A DNA stretch of 32,900 nucleotides, from contig JBDHRX010000022.1 of NCBI GenBank assembly GCA_039807785.1, positions 1 through 32,900 of the forward strand, read 5' to 3'. Shown in pieces: positions 11,720-18,836 of this stretch. How positions within the stretch are numbered: position 1 is the stretch's first letter; every line of letters starts with the position of its first letter. The notes beneath the pieces are model-generated. The model made no database searches, was not told the origin of the DNA, and saw only the letters and a program-made list of their open reading frames with translations. Both the position numbers and the translations under genes were made by a program. The stretch is from Zeimonas sp039807785 (GTDB taxonomy: Bacteria; Pseudomonadota; Gammaproteobacteria; Burkholderiales; Burkholderiaceae_E).

Positions 11720-13201
11720 GTGATCGACGACCTGCGCGACTTCATCGCGGCCTGCGATCGACACGGCCTGCTGCACCGGATCGATGCGCCGGTCGACTGG
11801 AATCTCGAGCTTTCGCATGTCGCGACGCTGAACGAAGACGCCGGCGGCCCGGCCCTCCTGTTCGAACGGGTCAAGGACTCCGCCATTCCCGTCCTTGCCA
11901 GCGCATTCACCACGAGCCAACGCATGGCCGTGTGTCTCGAGGAAGACCCCGACACGACGATCTGCGAGCTGGCGCGGAAATGGAAGACCCGCCTGGCCGG
12001 CGGAGCGGATGTGCCTCCGCGCGTCGTGAAAGACGCCCCGGTGCTCCGTAACGTGGCCGTCGGCGAGGCGGTCGACCTGTCGAAGTTCCCGTCCCCGCAT
12101 TTCTATCCCGATGACGGCGGCCGGTACATCGGCACCGCCCATTACCTGGTCTGCAGGGATCCGGATTCGGACTGGACCAACCTGGGCACCTATCGCGTGC
12201 AACTGCAGGGCAGGAACCTCGTCACGGTGATGATCGCCCGCGGCAAGGATGCCGAGATCATCTACCGGAAGTACGCGGCACGCGGCCGGAAGATGCCGGT
12301 CGCGATCGTGATCGGCTGCGACCCGCTGCATTTCCTGGTCAGCTCCACGCACGTGGGGACCGGCGTCAGCGAGTACGGCGTCATCGGCGCGCTGCGAGGG
12401 CGCCCGGTGGAGGTCTTCGAGTCGGACCTCACCGGGCTCATGCTGCCGGCGAGGGCCGAGATCATCCTCGAGGGCTGGCTCGATCTGGACGATCTGCGCG
12501 AGGAAGGGCCGCTCGGCGAGTTCACCGGCTATTACTCGAGCGCGAAAGGGACGAGCGGCGTCGGCATGGAGCCGACGATCACGATCGAGCGCGTGCTTCA
12601 TCGCGACGATCCGGTCTTCTGGATCAGCACCATCGGCAAGCCGGTGAACGATTGCCACATGATCCAGGCGATCAATCGCAGCGCGATGCTGTGGCACGAA
12701 CTCGAGACGAGGAAGATCCCGGGCATCTCGGGTGTCTACGTCCTGCCCGAGTCCTGCGGCTGGTTCTGGGCCGTGGTTTCGGTCAAGCAGATGTATCCGG
12801 GGCACTCGAACCTGGTCGGCCTGACGGCCATCGCGCACTATGGGCTCAAGGGCGTCATCCTGGTCGACGACGACATTCCTGCGGACGATCTCGGGCGCGT
12901 CTGGTGGGCGCTTTCCGTGCGCTTCGATCCGAAGCGGTCGATCCAGGTCATCGATCGCGGGCGGGCGTCCGCGCTCGATCCGAGCCTCGACAGGTCGAGC
13001 CGGTACATCATGAGCAAGGTGATCATGGACGCCTGCATTCCGTTCGAATGGGACGTCAAGCCTCGCGAAGTGGCGCTGGACGCGACGACGCTGCGCAGCG
13101 TCGCCCGGCGCTGGTCCGAGTTCGGCCTGCCCGTCACGAGCGCGATCGAGCGCCTGCTCGCCGCCGGCGACACCGCCGGAGATCGGCCCGAGGGCAGCTA
13201 G
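11720..13201 (+). CDS. UbiD-family decarboxylase (prenylated-FMN dependent)
   Basis: 493 residues from the GTG at 11720, preceded by AGGAG at six bases. The UbiD catalytic triad appears as R159 (in TYRVQ), E262 and E267 (in EEGPLGEFTGYYS). The 103-residue and 5-residue spacings match those of the fungal ferulate decarboxylase R-E-E set. The family reversibly (de)carboxylates aromatic, heteroaromatic or acrylic acids using prenyl-FMN, which needs a UbiX flavin prenyltransferase; none is seen here. It is probably not the ubiquinone gene, because it starts an operon with a solute-binding protein, a ThDP enzyme and a MarR regulator. The substrate is unknown. Confidence 0.88.
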   Translation: MIDDLRDFIAACDRHGLLHRIDAPVDWNLELSHVATLNEDAGGPALLFERVKDSAIPVLASAFTTSQRMAVCLEEDPDTTICELARKWKTRLAGGADVPPRVVKDAPVLRNVAVGEAVDLSKFPSPHFYPDDGGRYIGTAHYLVCRDPDSDWTNLGTYRVQLQGRNLVTVMIARGKDAEIIYRKYAARGRKMPVAIVIGCDPLHFLVSSTHVGTGVSEYGVIGALRGRPVEVFESDLTGLMLPARAEIILEGWLDLDDLREEGPLGEFTGYYSSAKGTSGVGMEPTITIERVLHRDDPVFWISTIGKPVNDCHMIQAINRSAMLWHELETRKIPGISGVYVLPESCGWFWAVVSVKQMYPGHSNLVGLTAIAHYGLKGVILVDDDIPADDLGRVWWALSVRFDPKRSIQVIDRGRASALDPSLDRSSRYIMSKVIMDACIPFEWDVKPREVALDATTLRSVARRWSEFGLPVTSAIERLLAAGDTAGDRPEGS

Positions 13202-13243
13202 CGACGATTCCTTCACCCATACCGCTCCCGACAGGAGGTATCG

Positions 13244-14218
13244 ATGATCCGCAGACTGCTTGCTCGAATCTTGCTCGCGGCATCCGTGACGGGGCTGGTC
13301 ATCGGCGCCGCTACTGCCGCTCCCTGGCCGGAGCGCCCGATCCGGCTCGTCGTGCCCTACGCGGCCGGCGGCGGAACGGACATCATCGCGCGAATCCTGG
13401 CCGACCGGATGACTGCCGCGCTGGGGCAGAACGTCGTCGTGGAGAACAAGCCGGGTGCCACGGGCACGATCGCCGCCGAACACGTGGCGAAGTCGCCCGC
13501 CGACGGCTACACGCTGTTCATGGCGACGACGAGCATCCTCACCGTCGCGCCCCACCTGCGCGAAGGCCTGCGGTACTCGCCGCTGACCGACTTCGAGCCC
13601 GTCACGCTCGTGGTCTACCAGCCGTTCTTCCTGGTCACGAGCGCCGAGTCCCCGGCGTCGACCGTGAGCGACCTGCTCTCGCTGGCGAAGGCGAAGCCCG
13701 GCACCCTGACCTATGCCTCGTTCGGATCCGGCAGTCCGCCGCATCTCGGCGGCGAATTGCTGGAGTCCGCGACCGGAACGGACATGGTGCATGTCCCGTA
13801 CAAGGGAGGCGCCCCCGCCCTGGTAGACCTGCTGGGCAATCGCGTGTCCGCCATGTTCATCGATGCGCCTCCGATCGTTCAGCACGTGGCATCCGGGAAG
13901 ATCAGGGTGCTGGCTGTCTCGACCGCGGCCCGCACTTCCCTGATGCCGAACGTACCGGCCGTCGCCGAGACGGTTCCCGGTTTCGAGTTCAGCGCGTGGT
14001 TCGGCCTGGTCGTACCGAAAGGCACGCCCCGTGACATCGTCACGCGGCTGAGCTCCGTGGTGACGGGAATCCTCGCCGACGAGGAGGTGAAGAAGCGGAT
14101 GGCGGGGCTCGGTTCGGATGTCGGCAGCGAAGGGCCGGAGGCGTTTGCCAGGCTCATAGCCCGCGAGAACGAGAAGTGGAGATCGCTGATCAGGACCAGC
14201 GGGATCCGGATCGACTGA
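13244..14218 (+). CDS. Bug/TctC-family periplasmic solute-binding protein
   Basis: 324 residues. A hydrophobic signal peptide (about 1-26) is followed by PWPERPIRLVVPYAAGGGTD, the hallmark start of tripartite tricarboxylate transporter binding proteins. Other family segments are NVVVENKPGA, HVPYKGGAPALVDLLGN and AWFGLVVPKGTP. AGGAGG precedes the ATG. These proteins capture carboxylated compounds in the periplasm. No TctA/TctB membrane genes are present, as is usual for the many orphan Bug genes in Burkholderiales. Its place between a decarboxylase and a ThDP enzyme suggests that it binds the operon's carboxylic-acid substrate. Confidence 0.95.
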   Translation: MIRRLLARILLAASVTGLVIGAATAAPWPERPIRLVVPYAAGGGTDIIARILADRMTAALGQNVVVENKPGATGTIAAEHVAKSPADGYTLFMATTSILTVAPHLREGLRYSPLTDFEPVTLVVYQPFFLVTSAESPASTVSDLLSLAKAKPGTLTYASFGSGSPPHLGGELLESATGTDMVHVPYKGGAPALVDLLGNRVSAMFIDAPPIVQHVASGKIRVLAVSTAARTSLMPNVPAVAETVPGFEFSAWFGLVVPKGTPRDIVTRLSSVVTGILADEEVKKRMAGLGSDVGSEGPEAFARLIARENEKWRSLIRTSGIRID

Positions 14219-14224
14219 CCGCCG

Positions 14225-15949
14225 ATGGCGGGCACGCGACATCGCACCGCCGCGCACTGGCTGCTCGAGGCGCTCGTCGAGCAGGGCATCGAGTACCTGT
14301 TCGGCAACCTCGGCACCGATCATGCGCCGCTGATCGAGGAGATGGCGCGCTGGCGCAGGGAGGGGCGCCGTCCGCCCGAATTCGTGCTGTGTGCGCACGA
14401 GAACACGGCCGTTCACATGGCGGGCGGCTATGCGCTGGCGACGGGACGCCCGCAGGCCGTGCTGGTGCACGTCGACGCCGGCACCGCCAACGCCGCGATG
14501 GCGCTGCACAATCTTTGCCGGACGCGCGTCCCGGTCCTGGTGATGGCCGGACGCGCCCCTTTCAGCAGCTTCGGCGAACTGAACGGCGGGCGGGACACCT
14601 ACGTGCATTTCGTCCAGGAGCCGTTCGACCAGGCGGGCATCGTCCGCCCTTACGTGAAGTGGGAATACACCTTGCAGTCCGGCGCCGTCGCGAAGGAGGT
14701 CGTGACCCGCGCCTGCTCGGTGATGCGCAGCGACCCGATGGGCCCCGCGTACCTGATGCTGCCGCGTGAGGTCCTGGCGTCCGCCTGCCCGCCGCCGGCG
14801 CGCGCGTTTCCTCCATCGCGACATGGTCCGGTCCGCGCGGGCGGCACCCATCCCGAGGCGATCGCGGCGATCGCCGCGCGCCTGCTCGCCTCGGAAGAGC
14901 CGCTGCTGGTGACCGCGTACGCGGGGCGCAATCCGGCTGCGGTCGAGTGGATCGAGCGGCTCGCGCTGCTGGCCGGCGTGCGCGTGTGCGAGTTCAACCC
15001 CGTGCATCTGAACATCCGGCGCGATTCGCCGTGCTTCGGCGGCTACCAGCCGGCCGAGTTCGCGCGGACCGCGGATCTCGGCCTGCTGGTCGATGTCGAC
15101 GTGCCGTGGATTCCCAGGACCACGCGCGAGAACCCGGCGGCGTTCTGGGTGCAGATGGATATCGACGCCATCAAGCGCGACATGCCGATGTGGAGCTTCC
15201 TCGCCGACATGAGAATCGAAGGCGACAGCGAGCGCCTGATCGGCCAGCTGGTCGAGGCCGTCACGGCGATCGCCACGCCGGACTTTCGTCGAAGGGTGGA
15301 GCGGCGCATCGAACGGATGGCTGCCGAGCACGGCGAGCGCAAGAGGGCGGCTGCGGAGCGCGCCCGGGATCCGGGCGCGCGAGGGCGCCTGAACCCGCAT
15401 CACGTGTGCGCCGCGCTGGGGCGCGCGATCGGGCCGGACGACATGGTGCTGAACGAGGCGATCCGAAACATGCCGGTCGTGTTCGAACAGATTCCTCGCA
15501 GCCGGCCGGGTTCCCTGCTGGGGTTTCCCGGAGGCGGCCTGGGGTTCTCGGGCGGCATGGCGCTCGGGTACAAGCTTGCTTGTCCGCACCGGCGCGTGGT
15601 GCACGTCGTCGGAGACGGCGTCTTTCACTTCTCCAATCCGACTTCGTTGTACGCGGTCGCGCGGCGATACGGTCTGCCGGTGTTCACGGTGATCCTGGAT
15701 AATGGCGGCTGGGCTGCGGTGAAAGAGGCGACGTTGCGCATGTATCCGGACGGTGAGAGCAGCCGCGCAGGCGACTTCGGCGCGACGGTGGCGCCGGGAT
15801 TCGACTTCGCGCGGCTGGCTGAATCGTCGGACGCCTACGGCGAGATGCTGACCGACCCGGCCGAGACGGACGCGGCGATCGGTCGCTGCCTGTCGGCGCT
15901 GGACGAGGGAAGGTCGGCGCTGCTGCACGTTCGTCTCGCGCCGCTGTGA
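14225..15949 (+). CDS. Thiamine-diphosphate-dependent enzyme (acetolactate synthase/benzoylformate decarboxylase superfamily)
   Basis: 574 residues, starting six bases after the preceding stop. The N-terminal PYR domain has the cofactor-activating glutamate in CAHENTAVH (E59) and a histidine in VHVDAGT (H82), aligning by eye with the catalytic His70 loop of benzoylformate decarboxylase. The C-terminal ThDP motif is GDG (463-465) with the Mg ligand N493 in LDNGGW. GNLGT replaces the GNPGS/GIPGG seen in characterised relatives. The enzyme should cleave or form a C-C bond next to a 2-keto group. Which 2-oxoacid is used cannot be read from the sequence. It is not the biosynthetic acetolactate synthase, since no small subunit is present. 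Confidence 0.87.
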   Translation: MAGTRHRTAAHWLLEALVEQGIEYLFGNLGTDHAPLIEEMARWRREGRRPPEFVLCAHENTAVHMAGGYALATGRPQAVLVHVDAGTANAAMALHNLCRTRVPVLVMAGRAPFSSFGELNGGRDTYVHFVQEPFDQAGIVRPYVKWEYTLQSGAVAKEVVTRACSVMRSDPMGPAYLMLPREVLASACPPPARAFPPSRHGPVRAGGTHPEAIAAIAARLLASEEPLLVTAYAGRNPAAVEWIERLALLAGVRVCEFNPVHLNIRRDSPCFGGYQPAEFARTADLGLLVDVDVPWIPRTTRENPAAFWVQMDIDAIKRDMPMWSFLADMRIEGDSERLIGQLVEAVTAIATPDFRRRVERRIERMAAEHGERKRAAAERARDPGARGRLNPHHVCAALGRAIGPDDMVLNEAIRNMPVVFEQIPRSRPGSLLGFPGGGLGFSGGMALGYKLACPHRRVVHVVGDGVFHFSNPTSLYAVARRYGLPVFTVILDNGGWAAVKEATLRMYPDGESSRAGDFGATVAPGFDFARLAESSDAYGEMLTDPAETDAAIGRCLSALDEGRSALLHVRLAPL

Positions 15950-16002
15950 GGCGGGCATCGCCGTGAGCGCCGGCGGTGCCGCGTCGTTCGCCGGAGCATG
16001 CG

Positions 16003-17040
16003 ATGCATGAATCGTCGTCCCTGGCCCGGACGCGCCCGGACCTCCTGCTCAGGCACGCGCATCAGGTCGCTGCCGCCCTGTTCAACGGCAACTTCGCCGA
16101 GTTCGGGCTCACGGCGCCTCAGCACGGCGTCCTGGCGGTGCTGGCGCAGCGGCCGGGGCTCAGCCAGGCCGCGATCGGAAGAGCCCTGGGGTACGACCGC
16201 GCGACCACCGGCGAGCTGATCGAGCGGCTCGCGGCGCGCCGCCTCGTCGAGCGGGCGACTGCGGCCGCCGGCAGGAACGGTCGTCCGGTGAGGCTCACCG
16301 AAGAGGGCGCCGAGCTGGTGCGTCGCTCCGCGAAGGCCGTCGATCGAACGATGCGGCAGTTGCTGTCGTCGCTCGATCAGGAAGAGCAGAGAACGTTGGT
16401 CGCGTTGCTGGCGAGGCTGGTAAGCCGGCGGGACGGCCCACCCGCCGCCCTGGACGAGCCTGCGGCGGACGGCGCGGGCCCGGCGAAAGCCGGCGACGCC
16501 GATGCGCCGGCCGCGCGGTCGACCGGGGCGGAGCCTTCGGGAGACGGCGGCCTCGCCATGCCGCTCGAGCGGCGCATCACGTTCCGCTTCTCCAGGCTCG
16601 CGGCCCTGAGCACGAAGCCGGTCGCGAGGTTGTTCCTGCGTCGCTTCGGCCTGACCGTTCCGTCCTGGCGGGCGCTGATCACGATCGGAAGCCTGCAGCC
16701 GACTTCACCGACCGAGGTCGCCAAGCGAATGAGCATCGAGGCCGACAAGGTCACCCGGACCGTCGATCAACTGGTCGCCAGCCATCTCGTACGACGGAGC
16801 AGCGACGCGACCGACGGCCGGCGCAGCGTGCTCGCATTGACCGTGCAGGGAGAGAAGGTCTATGCGGAGATCGACGGGATGAGGCGAATCGTCGAGTCGG
16901 AACTGCTCGGTGTCCTTTCGGAACGCGAGCGGGAAGTCTTCCATGGGTACATGGACCGGATCGACGTCCATGGACGCAGCATTCTCGTGAACGCCCAATA
17001 CTGGGCGGAACTGTTCTCGCCGGTGACGGAACGGCGATGA
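16003..17040 (+). CDS. Single-chain tandem MarR-family regulator
   Basis: 345 residues, about twice the usual MarR length. Domain 1 (about 10-140) has a winged helix with recognition helix near 64-76 and wing GRNGRPVRLT. Residues 143-186 are an Ala/Pro/Gly/Asp-rich linker. Domain 2 (about 188-345) has recognition helix near 245-257 and wing DATDGRRSVLALT. The ATG at 16003 is preceded by GGAG; an in-frame GTG lies 27 bases earlier. MarR proteins normally bind palindromes as homodimers and are released by phenolic ligands, so one chain with two unlike domains could act as an asymmetric pseudo-dimer. It ends the UbiD operon, starting 53 bp after the ThDP gene, and probably controls it. Confidence 0.88.
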   Translation: MHESSSLARTRPDLLLRHAHQVAAALFNGNFAEFGLTAPQHGVLAVLAQRPGLSQAAIGRALGYDRATTGELIERLAARRLVERATAAAGRNGRPVRLTEEGAELVRRSAKAVDRTMRQLLSSLDQEEQRTLVALLARLVSRRDGPPAALDEPAADGAGPAKAGDADAPAARSTGAEPSGDGGLAMPLERRITFRFSRLAALSTKPVARLFLRRFGLTVPSWRALITIGSLQPTSPTEVAKRMSIEADKVTRTVDQLVASHLVRRSSDATDGRRSVLALTVQGEKVYAEIDGMRRIVESELLGVLSEREREVFHGYMDRIDVHGRSILVNAQYWAELFSPVTERR

Positions 17041-17054
17041 GAAAGGCCGTCGGC

Positions 17055-17090
17055 GCCGGTCGCCGCACGCCTCATCGGGCGGCGACCGGC
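17055..17090. terminator. GC-rich hairpin between convergent genes
   Basis: A perfect 12-bp stem pairs GCCGGTCGCCGC (17055-17066) with GCGGCGACCGGC (17079-17090) across a 12-base loop. The loop contains the stop codon of the minus-strand Nudix/MBL gene. No T-run follows on either strand, so it may be a weak or Rho-assisted bidirectional stop. Confidence 0.45.
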
Positions 17091-18742
17091 GGCGGCGTCG
17101 GCGCCCAGCGTCCATCGTCCTGCCATGCCCGCCCCTGGTCGCGCAGCTTCAGCAGGTGGGCCGTGAGCGATCGCTTGGCCACCGGGTACAGGATCGGGTC
17201 GACGTCGTCGTAGGCCAGCACGACCAGCTCGTCGAGCGTGCCGCCGCCGAGGCGATCGAGGGCGTCGACCACCTTCGCCTCGCGCGCCATCCGGTGCGCG
17301 ATCAGCCGGGCAACCTCGGTCTTCGCGCGCGCGATGACGTGGCCGTGCGCGGGCAGGATGAACTCGAACGGCTCGGCGGCGAGCCGTTCGAGCGAGGCGA
17401 CGTACGCGCCCATGTCGCCGTCGGGCGGATCGACCACGGTGGTCGATCCGTTGAGGATGTGGTCGCCCGAGAACAGCAGCCCGTCCTCCTCGAGCAGCAG
17501 GCAGACATGATGCTCGGCGTGCCCCGGCGTGTGCAGCACGCGCAGCGTCGAGTCGCCCACGCGCAGGCGCGCGCCGTCGTCGAGCGTCTCGTCCGGCCGG
17601 AAGGTCCACGCCGGATTGAAGTGCGGGCCGCTGGGGCGGCCGACGATCCTCGCTCCGGTGCGTCGCTGCAGCGGCAGCGCGCCGGGGGCATGGTCCGGAT
17701 GCGCGTGCGTGCAGACGATGGTCTTCAGGCCGTCGCCGACGAACGCCGCGATACGCCCGAGATGGGCGTCGTCATCGGGGCCGGGATCGATGACCAGCCA
17801 GTCGCCGGGGCTGCCGACGAGATAGCTGTTGGTCCCCGGGCCGGTCATGCGCCCCGGGTTCGGCGCCGTCAGCCGGTGGACGTGCCGCAGCAGCGGAACG
17901 ATCCGTTCGGACTGCCAGTCGAGCGGGTGCAGGATGCTCCCGTCCGGCGTCACCAGCTCGAGTTCGCCGTAGGGCAGTTCCTCCTCGCTGAAGCGCTGGA
18001 CGCCGCCGCCGAGCAGGCCGGCGCGCGGGCAGGACACCTGGATGCGATGCTGCCCCCGGGCATGGTCGATCACCTCTTCGACGCTGCCGAAGCGGGTGAG
18101 TCGGCGCAGCGTCCGGATCGTCGGGAAGATGATGCTGAACCGGCCCTCGGCATGGCGCGCGAGGCCTTCCGCGGGCGTGACCCAGGTCGGCTCGAACTGC
18201 TCGCCCTCGTCGGCGATCGGCAGCTGGTGTTCCGGCATGCGCGCGACGAAGAAGCGCACGTCGAAGCGTTTCGGCAGGTCGCGGTCCGTGAGCCAATGGC
18301 TGAACCAGTGCACCTCGTCGAGTGTCAGCCGGAGGTCGTGCGCGGCGACCTGCGTGAACAGGTCGGCGTCCTGGTGCCGGTCGAGCGATCGGGCGATCCG
18401 CGCGAGCGCGGGCGCCTGGACGCGGCCGCGCGCGAGCAGGATCCCCAGTTCCTCGAAGGCTTCGCGGACCGCCGCGGTCGCGAACGACAGGGTCTCGTCG
18501 TCCTGGTCCGGGCGCGCGTCGGCGAGCGCGCGCGCCGTCGGCGACGCATCCTGCGGATCCAGGGTGCCGCCCGGGAACACGTAGGCGCCGGGCGCGAAGC
18601 TGGCCTGGGTGGATCGCCGGGTCATCAGGACCTGGGGGCCGTCGCCGGAATCGCGCAGCAGCAGGATCGTGGCGGCGGGCCGGGGGGCGACGGGCTCCCG
18701 CCAGGGATGGAGTCGTTTCTCGGGTCGGACGGTCGTGATCAC
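17072..18742 (-). CDS. Nudix hydrolase/metallo-beta-lactamase fusion (LACTB2-like)
   Basis: 556 residues from a GTG at 18742; the ribosome site is weak (GAAGG). The N-terminal Nudix domain (about 20-255) has the box end REAFEELG (93-100). The Gly (G58-G59) lies unusually far upstream of it, as in NUDT19-type enzymes that act on CoA or long acyl-CoA esters. The C-terminal metallo-beta-lactamase domain (about 290-495) has HAHPDH (H346, H348, D350, H351), TPGHAEHH and SGDHIL. A terminal helical region resembles the LACTB2 winged helix. Both active sites look intact. It is transcribed toward the MarR gene and next to an acyl-CoA enzyme, which fits a CoA-related role. The substrates are not known. 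Confidence 0.85.
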   Translation of the reverse strand: MITTVRPEKRLHPWREPVAPRPAATILLLRDSGDGPQVLMTRRSTQASFAPGAYVFPGGTLDPQDASPTARALADARPDQDDETLSFATAAVREAFEELGILLARGRVQAPALARIARSLDRHQDADLFTQVAAHDLRLTLDEVHWFSHWLTDRDLPKRFDVRFFVARMPEHQLPIADEGEQFEPTWVTPAEGLARHAEGRFSIIFPTIRTLRRLTRFGSVEEVIDHARGQHRIQVSCPRAGLLGGGVQRFSEEELPYGELELVTPDGSILHPLDWQSERIVPLLRHVHRLTAPNPGRMTGPGTNSYLVGSPGDWLVIDPGPDDDAHLGRIAAFVGDGLKTIVCTHAHPDHAPGALPLQRRTGARIVGRPSGPHFNPAWTFRPDETLDDGARLRVGDSTLRVLHTPGHAEHHVCLLLEEDGLLFSGDHILNGSTTVVDPPDGDMGAYVASLERLAAEPFEFILPAHGHVIARAKTEVARLIAHRMAREAKVVDALDRLGGGTLDELVVLAYDDVDPILYPVAKRSLTAHLLKLRDQGRAWQDDGRWAPTPPPVAAR

Positions 18743-18836
18743 GTTCGGTTGCCTTCGGAATGAATCAGGGGGCGCCGCCGCGCTCGCGCGCCGTCGCCCG
18801 GGGCGGTCGATCCCGATGGTGCCATGGGCATCGCCG

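Noticed and set aside
14225..15949. Biosynthetic acetolactate synthase large subunit
   Set aside because: No ilvN/ilvC neighbours, and the gene sits in a UbiD/Bug/MarR operon. Its signature loops differ from those of IlvB.
11627..15958. A minus-strand open frame of more than 1,400 codons opposite the UbiD operon
   Set aside because: Its translation is Arg/His/Asp-rich low-complexity sequence with no domain, typical of the antisense of GC-rich genes. The plus strand has four well-supported genes with ribosome sites.
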